NCBI GenBank assembly: GCA_900318535.1
Contig: ONKU01000014.1
Coordinates: 40,113-104,112 of the forward strand
Length of the DNA stretch: 64,000 nt
Direction of reading: 5' to 3'
Source of the DNA: an uncultured Prevotellaceae bacterium
GTDB taxonomy: Bacteria > Bacteroidota > Bacteroidia > Bacteroidales > Muribaculaceae
Part shown: positions 1 through 7,818 of the stretch, piece by piece
Position numbering within the stretch: the first letter of the stretch is position 1
Layout: each line of letters starts with the position of its first letter
Notes under the pieces: generated by a model
Told to the model about the DNA's origin: nothing
Seen by the model: only the letters and a program-made list of their open reading frames with translations
The model's database searches: none
Translations under genes and position numbers: made by a program

Positions 1-250
1 CCATGTCGGGCTTGAACTCCTCGCCCATGGTGAGCGCGAGAATTACCGAGTGCAGGAAAACAGCAGGCTGTGTAACCTTGGTCTGCTTCAAATCTTCTTC
101 GGTGCCTTCAAACATCAGGTCGGTGATGCGGAAACCCAGCACCTCATTGGCTTTTTCAAACAATTCTTTGGCCTTGGGGTTGTTGTCATACAGGTCCTTG
201 CCCATACCGACAAACTGTGCGCCCTGACCGGGGAATACGAATGCTTTCAT
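1..250 (-). CDS. fabD: Malonyl-CoA:ACP transacylase, partial (3' end beyond the window)
   Basis: FabD moves the malonyl group from CoA to acyl carrier protein, supplying the extender unit for type II fatty acid synthesis in the cytoplasm. The 83 visible residues begin MKAFVFPGQGAQFVGMGKDL, which is the FabD N-terminal strand with the family FPGQGAQ motif, and continue with KVTQPAVFLHSVILAL, the typical helix after it. The catalytic GHSLGE serine lies in the missing part, so activity cannot be checked. The start is the ATG at 248-250. A TACCTTTG promoter box lies about 50 bp upstream, so the gene is probably transcribed separately from queC behind it. Identification is secure for a fragment this short. 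Confidence 0.93.
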   Translation of the reverse strand, partial: MKAFVFPGQGAQFVGMGKDLYDNNPKAKELFEKANEVLGFRITDLMFEGTEEDLKQTKVTQPAVFLHSVILALTMGEEFKPDM

Positions 251-299
251 TTCTTATTTATTCAGTAGTTAATGATGTTTCTTTATTTCAAAACGGCTG

Positions 300-307
300 C
301 AAAGGTA
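300..307 (-). promoter_or_regulatory. Bacteroidetes -7 box (TACCTTTG) upstream of fabD
   Basis: Read on the minus strand the bases are TACCTTTG, a full match to TAnnTTTG. A TTTG lies at 331-334 but the gap of 23 bp is longer than the usual 19-21, so the -33 element is uncertain. Confidence 0.5.
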
Positions 308-349
308 GTCATAATTTCAAAACCACCTAACAAATATGGCAAAAATAAA

Positions 350-1003
350 TTATTTCAGGTATTCGGTGGGGTCGTCGATGCCTGCTTCGCGCAGGGCCTG
401 GCGGCGCTCGGTGCAAGTGCCGCAGGTGCCGCAATGCTTTTCACCGCCCTTGTAGCAGGAGTAGGTCTCACTGTAGTCCAGTCCCAACGCAGCACCATGG
501 CGGGCAATCTCGGCTTTACTCAAGTCGGTGTAGGGAGCATAGACCTTGACGCCCTCATAGGTACCCGTCATCATCGCCGTGCTCATCGCCTCGATGAAGG
601 GTGAACGGCAGTCAGGGTAGATGCTGTGGTCGCCGGCGTGGTTGGCAATCATCACGCGCTTGAGGCCGTTGCTCTCGGCAATGCCACAAGCAATGGCCAG
701 CATGATGCCGTTGCGGAAAGGCACCACCGTCGATTTCATGTTCTCATCATTGTAGTTGCCGTCAGGAATAGCATCGGCACTCTCGAGCAGGGCGCTCTTG
801 AAATATTTGTGCATGAAATCCAGGGGAATAATCAAGTGCTTGATACCCAGCCGCTGGCAATGCATGATGGCACAACGGCGCTCACGGCCGTTCTGGGTAC
901 TGCCATAGTCAAAGGTGATGGCCAAGGCAATCTCGTCCTTGTACTCATAGAGCATGGTTGTCGAGTCCATGCCGCCCGATGTAATGATAACCGCGTCTTT
1001 CAT
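350..1003 (-). CDS. queC: 7-cyano-7-deazaguanine synthase
   Basis: QueC converts 7-carboxy-7-deazaguanine to preQ0 using ATP and ammonia, in the queuosine tRNA modification pathway. The 217-residue product opens MKDAVIITSGGMDSTTMLYE, containing the SGGxDS PP-loop that binds ATP. It ends with four clustered cysteines (SCYKGGEKHCGTCGTC) that form the QueC zinc site, so it looks complete. I chose the ATG at 1001-1003 because it places the PP-loop directly at the N-terminus and lies 1 bp from the queF stop; the open frame upstream of it is queF sequence in another frame. Queuosine genes queD and queE are not in the window. Confidence 0.95.
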   Translation of the reverse strand: MKDAVIITSGGMDSTTMLYEYKDEIALAITFDYGSTQNGRERRCAIMHCQRLGIKHLIIPLDFMHKYFKSALLESADAIPDGNYNDENMKSTVVPFRNGIMLAIACGIAESNGLKRVMIANHAGDHSIYPDCRSPFIEAMSTAMMTGTYEGVKVYAPYTDLSKAEIARHGAALGLDYSETYSCYKGGEKHCGTCGTCTERRQALREAGIDDPTEYLK

Positions 1004-1004
1004 G

Positions 1005-1475
1005 TCAATCGTTGTGGAAATTAGCAATGAGGCGCGCACGCACCATGTCCTGATGCTGGCTGTCGCCATAGTTGGCAAACGGCTTGATGCTGATGCCCCC
1101 ACGCGGATTAAACAAGCCAATGACCTCCAGATACTTGGGGTCCATCAACTTGACCAGGTCCTTCATGATGATGTTCACGCAATCCTCATGGAAATCGCCG
1201 TGGTTGCGGAAACTGAAGAGGTACAGTTTCAGGCTCTTGCTTTCAACCATGCGCACACGAGGGATGTAGTTGATGATGATGTGGCCAAAGTCGGGCTGGC
1301 CCGTCTTGGGGCACAACGAGGTAAACTCGGGGCAATCGAGCGTCACCACATATTCATTCTCAGGGTGCTTGTTCTCGAAAGTCTCAAGCACATCGGGACG
1401 ATAATCAAACTCATATTGCGTGCCCTGGTTGCCCAGCAACGTCACGCCTTCTAATTCTTGATCGGTTCTTGACAT
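1005..1475 (-). CDS. queF: NADPH-dependent 7-cyano-7-deazaguanine reductase
   Basis: QueF reduces the nitrile of preQ0 to the amine of preQ1, the step after QueC. The protein is 156 residues, the short unimodular type. It has the catalytic cysteine C55 in [14 protein letters not shown], the partner aspartate D62, and the signature ESKSLKLY that binds NADPH. The stop codon is 1 bp before the queC start, so the two consecutive pathway enzymes are co-transcribed and probably translationally coupled. A TACCTTTG box lies 31 bp upstream of the start. Confidence 0.95.
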   Translation of the reverse strand: MSRTDQELEGVTLLGNQGTQYEFDYRPDVLETFENKHPENEYVVTLDCPEFTSLCPKTGQPDFGHIIINYIPRVRMVESKSLKLYLFSFRNHGDFHEDCVNIIMKDLVKLMDPKYLEVIGLFNPRGGISIKPFANYGDSQHQDMVRARLIANFHND

Positions 1476-1505
1476 AAAAACAGATGTATTTTGCGTTCAG
1501 GACTG

Positions 1506-1513
1506 CAAAGGTA
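1506..1513 (-). promoter_or_regulatory. Bacteroidetes -7 box (TACCTTTG) for queF-queC
   Basis: The minus-strand bases read TACCTTTG, a full match to TAnnTTTG, 31 bp upstream of the queF start. No clear TTTG is seen at the expected -33 position. Confidence 0.5.
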
Positions 1514-1584
1514 CAAAAAAGTTTTTAGAAAGATTTCAGTTCCATGATTTACAAATGCTATTGGAACAAGATTGTCTGTAAGAC

Positions 1585-1645
1585 GGTTTTCGGTGGCTTG
1601 GCAGCGGCAGGCTGTCGCCTCGCTTGTGCCAAGCCACCGAGAACC
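1585..1645 (-). terminator. Long hairpin after the SUMF1/dockerin gene
   Basis: Arms 1585-1603 and 1627-1645 pair over 19 bp with a single G-U wobble, and the bases between can extend the hairpin. It lies 23 bp beyond the stop of the 1669-4101 gene and upstream of the queF promoter box. No T-run follows on the minus strand, so it may act as an RNA 3'-end structure or roadblock and not as a classical intrinsic terminator. Confidence 0.5.
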
Positions 1646-1668
1646 GATGATCCTTTAGGGGAAAGAGC

Positions 1669-4101
1669 TTAGAGGGCTAGGCGGAAGCCTAAGCCATCGG
1701 CAGAGTCGGTAGGAAGTGTATGGTTACGGTACCAAACACGTTGGCCAGATTCACCATTGAAGAATGCTCCACCACGGGCGACTCGTTCTGAGCCTGATGT
1801 GGGACCCATGGGATTGGTTTGGGCAGCATTGCTGTAAGTATCATAATAATCGTAGCACCATTCCCAGACATTACCGCTCATGTCAAACAGGCCCAACTCG
1901 TTGGGCGTCTTCTGCCCCACAGGTTGGGTGGTATCAACATAATTTTGACTCCATGCCACATCGTTAAGCGTGTTGCTGCCGGCATACTTGTATCCATGGC
2001 TCATATTGCCACCACGGGCGGCGAACTCCCATTCGGCCTCGGTAGGCAGGCGGAAAGTCTTGCCCGTCATCTGGTTCAACTTGGTGATGAACTCTTGACA
2101 GTCGTTCCAGGTGATAGACTCCACGGGTCTGTTCAGGTCACCGGTGAATTGACTCGGGTTGCTGCCCATCACAGCCACCCACAATTCCTGTGTCACCTCG
2201 GTCTCACCGATGCTGTATGACGACAGCGTCACTTGGTGAGCGGGCAAGGCGTTACTTTCATCGCTACTGGGATTATCTCCAGTAAATCCCATGGTGAAGG
2301 TGCCGCCGGCAACAGGCACCATATTGAAAGTCACACCACCGACGCTGAAAGAATTCCCAGGCCAATAGCCACTCAACAGGTAGTCGATCAAGGTGGTCAC
2401 GTCGCTGATGGTCACATTGCCATCCAAGTCACAGTCAGCATTGGCGAGAACGATGCCCGAGGCATCTCCGCTCAGCAGGTAGTCGATCAGGGCTGTCACG
2501 TCGCTGATGGTCACGTTGCCATCGGCATCCACATCACCTCGCATCTCCATATCGCTAATGGTGAGATTGTCCACGGCGAAGTAGTCACCCTCGGGGTTGA
2601 CGCTGCTGTCCTTGGTATATCGCCACGTGAGCGTGTGGGTGCCCGCTGTCAAAGGCATGGAATAATTCTCCCATTCGTTTTTGCGCGCGCCGTAAGCAAA
2701 CTGGCTCACGCCATCGACGAGGAACTCACACTTGTCCCACGCTGTGCTTGTGCCCTCGCCCCAAGCCTTGAAATCAAACGAGAGCATGGACGAAGTGTTA
2801 ACCGTAACAGTCGATGTCATCTCAGACGTGCTGCTGGACACGCCGGCATTGCCCGACCGGGCATAGGTGCGGTTGCCCTCGGTCACCTCAATCCACGGAT
2901 ACGCTCCAAGGGAGGTGACCGTGAAAGCGCCACCGCTGACTGCCTGACTGAGGTCGGCACCTAAGCAGACACTGTCCACGGCAAAGAAGTCGCCCTCGGG
3001 GTTGACGCTGCTGTCCTTGGTATATTGCCACGTGAGCGTGTGGGTACCCGCTGTCAAAGGCACGGAATAGGTCTCCCAATCGTTCTGAAGGGCACCGTAA
3101 ACAAACTGCCTCTCGCCATCGACGAGGAACTCACACTTATCCCACGCTGTGCTCGAGCCCTCTCCCCAGGCTTTGAAATCAAAGAAGAGCGACATGGGTT
3201 TGCTCAATGTCAGCGTGGCTGTCAATATCGATGAACTGCTTGCCACACCGGCATTGCTCGATTGGGCATAGGTGCGGCTGCTCCCGGTCACCACTGTCCA
3301 GGGATAGTCACCACTAGAAACGAAGTGGATGTTGCCACCCTCGACGTTGAGGGCGCTACTCAACGCATCACCCGATTCATCGGCGAATCCCTCTACATGC
3401 GTGAACTTGTTCCAGTAATTGGTATTCTGATAGGCATTAAGAGCACTCGAGGGAACATGCAGCGTGGCAGTGGCATAGGTACTCTCTTCAAACATCGGCT
3501 CCTTGAACTCCCAAGCCTCGAGGCTGCGGCAGGTAATGTCCGTCAGACTGGTACAGCCCATGAAGATGTTCAAAGACCAATTGACTTGATTGAAACGGCA
3601 GTTCGCACCCAGGTCAACAGTGGTGAGCGCCGAGCAGCCATAGAATGCCAATCCGCCCACATAGGTCACCGAATTGGGGATAACCACTTCGGTCAGAGAG
3701 GTACAACTCCCGAAAGAATAACCACCGATGGTGGTCACCGTGTTGGGAATGGTCACTCTGGCCATGCGGCTGCAGCCCGCGAATGCATTCTCGCCGATTG
3801 TCACGACATTATCATAGATGGTAATACTGGTGATATATTCACAATTCTGGAAGGCTCCATTCCCAATCTCAGTGACACGGTATCCGGTACCCGTCGCAGA
3901 ATTGGTAGCTGTACCGTAGATAGTATAACCGCCAGAAGGCGATGCTATCACGTGACCGACAACCTTGGCCGTGGTGCTGCTGGTGATGACATACTGCAGA
4001 TTTTGGTAAATGAAGTCATAAGTGTCGGCAGCACTGGCAGCCAGTGCGCACGTTAACCACACCGCGAGTGCGGTCAACAGTTGGAGGTAATTTTTTTTCA
4101 T
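1669..4101 (-). CDS. Secreted LRR_5 / jelly-roll repeat / dockerin / SUMF1 surface protein
   Basis: The 810-residue product starts with a signal peptide (cleavage likely near residue 25, after ALAASAA). Residues about 35-225 are BspA-type LRR_5 repeats (xITSITIYDNVVTIGENAFAG style). Residues about 250-380 and 385-515 are two near-identical modules sharing FDFKAWGEG and AWDKCEFLVDG, carbohydrate-binding-like in appearance. Residues about 518-580 are a dockerin-like pair of calcium loops (DADGNVTISD and DLDGNVTISD). Residues 585-810 are a formylglycine-generating-enzyme (SUMF1) fold with LPTEAEWEFAARGG and SGNVWEW. The end of the SUMF1 domain lacks the active-site cysteine pair of true FGEs, so it is probably a binding module. 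It acts at or beyond the cell surface; the ligand is unknown. It has its own promoter at 4211-4241. Confidence 0.85.
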   Translation of the reverse strand: MKKNYLQLLTALAVWLTCALAASAADTYDFIYQNLQYVITSSTTAKVVGHVIASPSGGYTIYGTATNSATGTGYRVTEIGNGAFQNCEYITSITIYDNVVTIGENAFAGCSRMARVTIPNTVTTIGGYSFGSCTSLTEVVIPNSVTYVGGLAFYGCSALTTVDLGANCRFNQVNWSLNIFMGCTSLTDITCRSLEAWEFKEPMFEESTYATATLHVPSSALNAYQNTNYWNKFTHVEGFADESGDALSSALNVEGGNIHFVSSGDYPWTVVTGSSRTYAQSSNAGVASSSSILTATLTLSKPMSLFFDFKAWGEGSSTAWDKCEFLVDGERQFVYGALQNDWETYSVPLTAGTHTLTWQYTKDSSVNPEGDFFAVDSVCLGADLSQAVSGGAFTVTSLGAYPWIEVTEGNRTYARSGNAGVSSSTSEMTSTVTVNTSSMLSFDFKAWGEGTSTAWDKCEFLVDGVSQFAYGARKNEWENYSMPLTAGTHTLTWRYTKDSSVNPEGDYFAVDNLTISDMEMRGDVDADGNVTISDVTALIDYLLSGDASGIVLANADCDLDGNVTISDVTTLIDYLLSGYWPGNSFSVGGVTFNMVPVAGGTFTMGFTGDNPSSDESNALPAHQVTLSSYSIGETEVTQELWVAVMGSNPSQFTGDLNRPVESITWNDCQEFITKLNQMTGKTFRLPTEAEWEFAARGGNMSHGYKYAGSNTLNDVAWSQNYVDTTQPVGQKTPNELGLFDMSGNVWEWCYDYYDTYSNAAQTNPMGPTSGSERVARGGAFFNGESGQRVWYRNHTLPTDSADGLGFRLAL

Positions 4102-4210
4102 AATAGATCAATTTAACAGTTAATAATATCAATTGTTTTAGTTAAACTCATCCGTGGGGATTGCGGTAGGCAGAAGAGTACAACTTACTGCTGAAAATGA
4201 ATCCGCACCG

Positions 4211-4241
4211 CAAAGATATTGGAAAAATTATTAAAAAGCAA
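4211..4241 (-). promoter_or_regulatory. Promoter of the LRR/SUMF1 gene: TTG, 20 bp, TATCTTTG
   Basis: On the minus strand the -7 box TATCTTTG occupies 4211-4218 and a -33 TTG occupies 4239-4241 with 20 bp between, close to the Bacteroidetes sigma-ABfr consensus. This leaves a leader of about 105 nt. Confidence 0.6.
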
Positions 4242-4267
4242 GTATATATTCTATAATTATCCTCAAC

Positions 4268-4984
4268 TTATCGAATTTCATTCAGCAGATTGAGGGCGAA
4301 ACGGGCTGCAGCGGTTCCCATTGGCGTCATCTCGTCAAGGCTGCGCAATGCCTTGAGCCTGACGTCCTCGTTCACGTCATCGCAGCAATTCAGGAGCAGA
4401 TGACGGCTGTAAGCCACCGTGAACTCGGGATGCCCCTGGAAAGTGACGACCTGGTTGCCTATCCTGAACGACTCGTTCTTGCAGAAATCGCTGGTGGCAC
4501 ACAGCACGGCGTCCTGCGGTAATGCGGTCACCTGGTCATGATGACTGTAGAGCAAACGCATCTCCTGGCCCGGGAAATAGGGCGCCATGCGCTCATCAAT
4601 CACTTGCGAGTCCCGCACTCCTGCGCCGAACCCGCCTTCATACTGCCTGACTTCACCGCCCAGTGCCCTGGCAATCGCCTGATGGCCGAAGCACACGCCC
4701 ATCAGTTTGGCACCACGGCAATAGGCGTGTTCAATCCAGTTCACCAGCGCGGTAATCCATGGTTTGTCATCGTAGGCCGAATCCAGGCTGCCGGGGACCA
4801 GATACAGTTCATCGGTGTTGACCGATGAGGGCAATTCGCCCTGCCACGTCTGGAATATCTTGTATGAAACCTGTTCACCGATTGCGGCAAACAGGTCCAT
4901 AAACAGTGACTCGTAGTTAGGGATAAAGTCGGGCAGCCTTCCTGGGAAAGTGTCACACAACAGGATGTTGATGTTAGGTGTCAT
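4268..4984 (-). CDS. Class I glutamine amidotransferase-like protein
   Basis: The 238-residue protein has a free-standing class I glutamine amidotransferase domain: nucleophile C98 in MGVCFGHQ and the catalytic His/Glu pair H185 and E187 in GHPEF. Such stand-alone domains hydrolyse glutamine or gamma-glutamyl compounds (GMP synthase-like or gamma-glutamyl-polyamine hydrolase-like). The acceptor substrate is not evident. The start ATG overlaps the stop of the HD-domain gene upstream (ATGA), so the two are co-translated. It does not resemble GuaA, CarA or TrpG closely enough to give a symbol. Confidence 0.85.
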   Translation of the reverse strand: MTPNINILLCDTFPGRLPDFIPNYESLFMDLFAAIGEQVSYKIFQTWQGELPSSVNTDELYLVPGSLDSAYDDKPWITALVNWIEHAYCRGAKLMGVCFGHQAIARALGGEVRQYEGGFGAGVRDSQVIDERMAPYFPGQEMRLLYSHHDQVTALPQDAVLCATSDFCKNESFRIGNQVVTFQGHPEFTVAYSRHLLLNCCDDVNEDVRLKALRSLDEMTPMGTAAARFALNLLNEIR

Positions 4985-5598
4985 AACTCGTCAAGCTCCT
5001 CACCTGTGCGTTCCATGATGCTGGCTGCCAGGCCGTCGGCTGTCTGGATGATGGTCACCAGCGGATAGAGCTTGCGTGCCGCATCATAATTGCGCATGTC
5101 CTCATAGCTGTTCTGGTTCACACCCCAGGCGCCCATGTGCCAGCGAATGGCCAGCATCTCGTCGTCGTCCAATGGAAGACCGCTGCACAGCAGCAACGTC
5201 AACGACTTCTCGCCATGTCCCATCGGGAAACCCTTGTAAGTGATCTTGTAGCCCTCGGCATCTTCCCAAATGCCCAACGCATTCTTGCGTTTCTTGACTG
5301 TGCGCTTGTAGATGTCGCACTTGCACACGTCGTGCAGCAGGCTGCACAGGATGATGCTGTCGCGTTTCACCTCATGCTCAAGGCCCGGCTCTACCGTCTT
5401 CATGGCCTCGAACACAGCAAGAGCCGCCTTGCAGGTGTTGAGCGAGTGACGCGCCAAACCGCCCTCGACATTCAAGTGGTGGCCGGCTGATGCAGGAGCC
5501 GTAAAAAAGCCCCAAGACTCCAGATCACCAATCACGTCCTCGATACCCTCACGTGCGGTCGAACGCAACAACTCCAGGATTTCCTCTTTGCAAGTCAT
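4981..5598 (-). CDS. HD-domain phosphohydrolase family protein
   Basis: The 205-residue protein has HD-superfamily motifs in order: a first histidine in GGLARHSLNTC, the HD pair in LLHDVCK, GHGEKS, a further histidine in IRWHMGAWG, and the final aspartate in QTADGLAA. These bind a metal pair in phosphohydrolases acting on nucleotides or phosphorylated small molecules. The substrate is unknown. Its stop overlaps the start of the glutamine amidotransferase gene, suggesting a linked function. The 47-bp spacer to the mlaF stop region consists of short tandem repeats (5602-5629). Confidence 0.8.
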   Translation of the reverse strand: MTCKEEILELLRSTAREGIEDVIGDLESWGFFTAPASAGHHLNVEGGLARHSLNTCKAALAVFEAMKTVEPGLEHEVKRDSIILCSLLHDVCKCDIYKRTVKKRKNALGIWEDAEGYKITYKGFPMGHGEKSLTLLLCSGLPLDDDEMLAIRWHMGAWGVNQNSYEDMRNYDAARKLYPLVTIIQTADGLAASIMERTGEELDEL

Positions 5599-5601
5599 AT
5601 T

Positions 5602-5640
5602 TTAGTCCTTAGTTTTTAGTCCTTAGTTTTTAGTTTTTTC
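5602..5640 (-). repeat. 14-bp tandem repeat in an operon spacer (CTAA family)
   Basis: Two exact copies of a 14-bp unit (TTAGTCCTTAGTTT) lie at 5602-5615 and 5616-5629, followed by a partial third. On the coding strand this reads as runs of AACTAAGGACTAA just upstream of the HD gene start. Related words fill the spacers at 6432-6462, 15296-15345, 46374-46414 and 47842-47900. Confidence 0.75.
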
Positions 5641-5645
5641 TTTGA

Positions 5646-6431
5646 CTATTTCTTGTAGCCGTGCTCGCGGCGGTACTTGCGCACATCACGGAACAGGTCG
5701 GTGGCATAGACGAAATTGTTCAGGTCATCGTTGTCCACGTCATAGATTTCGTCCTTGTTGCCAATCCAACCCACATGTCCCTTGTTGATGAAGACGATGT
5801 TCTCGCCAATGCCCATCACCGAGTTCATGTCGTGGGTGTTGATGATGGTGGTGATGCCGAACTCATGGGTAATGTCGCTCAAGAGCTCGTCGATAACGAT
5901 CGACGTCTTGGGGTCCAGACCCGAGTTGGGCTCGTCGCAGAACAGGTACTTGGGATTCAGGGCGATGGCACGTGCGATGGCACAACGTTTCTGCATACCG
6001 CCGGAGAGTTCGCTGGGAAATTTGTTCTCGCTGCCCGTGAGGTTCACACGGTCGATACAGAACTGGGCACGGTCACGAATTTCGCTGTTAGACATTTTGC
6101 TGAACATGACCAGCGGGAACATCACGTTACCCATCACGGTCTCGCTGTCGAAAAGCGCTGATCCCTGGAAAAGCATACCGATCTCTTTGCGCAATTCCTT
6201 GCGCTGCTTGCGGTCCATACGGGTGATGTCGCGTCCGTCGTACAGGATTTCGCCCTCGTCAGGATCAAAGAGGCCTACAATATTCTTAATCAGAACCGTC
6301 TTGCCCGAGCCTGACTGACCGATGATGAGGTTGGTCTTGCCGTCATAGAGCTTGGCATTGATGTCAAACAACACCTGGCGGTTTCCACCTTCTTCTTTAA
6401 AGGTCTTGGAAAGATGCTTAACTTCTATCAT
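5646..6431 (-). CDS. mlaF: MlaF-type ABC transporter ATP-binding protein
   Basis: This 261-residue ATPase powers an MCE/Mla-type phospholipid transporter between the inner and outer membranes. It has Walker A GQSGSGKT (about residues 38-45), a Q-loop in MLFQGSALFD, the signature LSGGMQKR, Walker B YLFCDEPNSGLDP and the switch histidine in INTHDMNS. The FQGSALFDSETV and PNSGLDP wording is typical of the MlaF/Ttg2A clade. It lies directly downstream of the MlaE permease gene with a 31-bp gap. The periplasmic MCE protein (MlaD) is not adjacent, so the substrate-binding partner must be elsewhere. Confidence 0.9.
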   Translation of the reverse strand: MIEVKHLSKTFKEEGGNRQVLFDINAKLYDGKTNLIIGQSGSGKTVLIKNIVGLFDPDEGEILYDGRDITRMDRKQRKELRKEIGMLFQGSALFDSETVMGNVMFPLVMFSKMSNSEIRDRAQFCIDRVNLTGSENKFPSELSGGMQKRCAIARAIALNPKYLFCDEPNSGLDPKTSIVIDELLSDITHEFGITTIINTHDMNSVMGIGENIVFINKGHVGWIGNKDEIYDVDNDDLNNFVYATDLFRDVRKYRREHGYKK

Positions 6432-6462
6432 ATATCAGTTGTTAGTCTTTAGTTATTTGTTG
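6432..6462 (-). repeat. CTAA-family spacer between mlaE and mlaF
   Basis: The 31-bp gap consists of TTGTTAGTCTTTAGTTATTTG-like words. It is a degenerate example of the intra-operon spacer family. Confidence 0.4.
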
Positions 6463-7209
6463 TTAGAGTAACAACAGGGTTAATATGACGTCGGCAACCA
6501 GAATCATGATGTTGCTCATCACCACGGTGTCGGTACTGGCCTGACCCACCTCGACCGAACCGCCCTTGACCGAGTAGCCGTAGTAGCAGGCAATGGTGGA
6601 CATCAGGAAAGCGAACACCAGCGACTTGATCAACGCAAACCACACATACCACTCGATGAACAGCGACTGGATGCCAAAGATATAGGTGTCAGGGTCAACA
6701 ATGCCCGTGATGATGCAGATGAGCCATCCGCCAAACAGGCTGGTTGCCATACAGATAACCACCAGGAACGGCAGGATAGTAATCAGCGCCAAAATTTTAG
6801 GCATCGCCAGGAAATTGGCGCTGTTGATACCCATGATATCCAGCGCATCGATCTGCTCGGTGGCCCTCATGGTGCCTATTTCACTGGCGATATTGGAGCC
6901 TATCTTGCCCGACAGAATCAGGCACAGGATGGTCGATGAGAACTCCAGCAGGATAATCTCACGCGTCGTCAGTCCCACGGTGTAACGGGGCAACAGCGGG
7001 TTCGAGATATTGAGCTTAATCAAAATCGTACACAACGAGCCGATGAACAGCGACACGATGATGATCAGCGGTATCGAGTCGATGCCCAACTTGGCGATTT
7101 CGTTAAGATAGCGTTTGAAGAACACCTTCCACTTGTCGGGGATGGCAGTGACCCTCCACATGAACATGCAGTAGTCTCCAAACTTATCCAACATTCTTGT
7201 CAGTAACAT
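6463..7209 (-). CDS. mlaE: MlaE-type permease of an MCE lipid transporter
   Basis: The 248-residue protein has the MlaE fold: an amphipathic N-terminal segment, then about five membrane segments, with the conserved block SGKIGSNIASEIGTMRATEQ that faces MlaF, followed by IDALDIMGIN. It forms the inner-membrane channel of a phospholipid transporter involved in outer-membrane asymmetry. It is followed by mlaF 31 bp downstream and clearly forms a pair with it. Only the MCE subunit is missing locally. The start ATG at 7207-7209 gives a normal family length. Confidence 0.9.
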   Translation of the reverse strand: MLLTRMLDKFGDYCMFMWRVTAIPDKWKVFFKRYLNEIAKLGIDSIPLIIIVSLFIGSLCTILIKLNISNPLLPRYTVGLTTREIILLEFSSTILCLILSGKIGSNIASEIGTMRATEQIDALDIMGINSANFLAMPKILALITILPFLVVICMATSLFGGWLICIITGIVDPDTYIFGIQSLFIEWYVWFALIKSLVFAFLMSTIACYYGYSVKGGSVEVGQASTDTVVMSNIMILVADVILTLLLL

Positions 7210-7245
7210 ATCTATTATTCTTCTCTCGTTCTAGTATTCGGTTGT

Positions 7246-7818
7246 TTACAACAGGGCGCTCTCATCAATGAGGTTGTTGAGCATCGCATAGACGGTGAGG
7301 CCAGCCACACTCTTGATTCCGGTCTTGTGGGTGATGTTCTTGCGGTGGCTGATGACGGTGTGGACGCTCACGTTGAGGGCATCGGCAATCTCCTTGTTGG
7401 TCTTGCCCTGGGCGAGCTGCACGAGCACCGCGGTCTCACGCTTGGTCAACTCATAATTGCTCTTGACAGGCTCATCCTCGCCAGGAGCCACCTGGGCCAG
7501 CGTCTCGATGACCTCGGCGCGGCTGTCACGGATGTCCACTACGGCATCATACTGCTTGAGCTCATCCCGCTCCACATACTGATAGACCAATGCCACCAGA
7601 GCCATCGCATGCTCACCTTGCAAGTGTCTGACGTTGCTCAGCAGGGTCGGATTGATGAGCACAATGTCAGGACGGGCACTGAGTATGCGCTCTTCCAGGT
7701 GGTCGATATCCGATTCGGGTTCAAGCACTTTGAAACGGATCTGGCCGTCGAGGATGGCTTTCAGCCCCTCAACAATCACCTCCGAGGGTTCGACTATCAA
7801 CAGGCGTCGCTTCATCAT
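7246..7818 (-). CDS. LuxR/NarL-type regulator with a degenerate receiver domain
   Basis: The 190-residue protein has a NarL-like receiver fold (about 1-110) and a C-terminal LuxR helix-turn-helix (about 120-185, LTKRETAVLVQLAQGKTNKE). The receiver lacks the usual acidic pair (LLIVEPSE in place of LIVDDH) and the phosphoacceptor aspartate (DIVLINPTL in place of DIVLLDL), so it is unlikely to be phosphorylated conventionally. Its start overlaps the stop of the hemerythrin gene. This suggests that it regulates, or responds with, that iron-sulfur repair protein during nitrosative or oxidative stress. Two ATGs in tandem (7818 and 7815) are both possible starts. Confidence 0.85.
   Translation of the reverse strand: MMKRRLLIVEPSEVIVEGLKAILDGQIRFKVLEPESDIDHLEERILSARPDIVLINPTLLSNVRHLQGEHAMALVALVYQYVERDELKQYDAVVDIRDSRAEVIETLAQVAPGEDEPVKSNYELTKRETAVLVQLAQGKTNKEIADALNVSVHTVISHRKNITHKTGIKSVAGLTVYAMLNNLIDESALL

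Noticed and set aside
1476-1668. preQ1 riboswitch before queF-queC
   Set aside because: I could not find the compact preQ1 aptamer pattern; only a -7 box and a long hairpin on the far side are visible.
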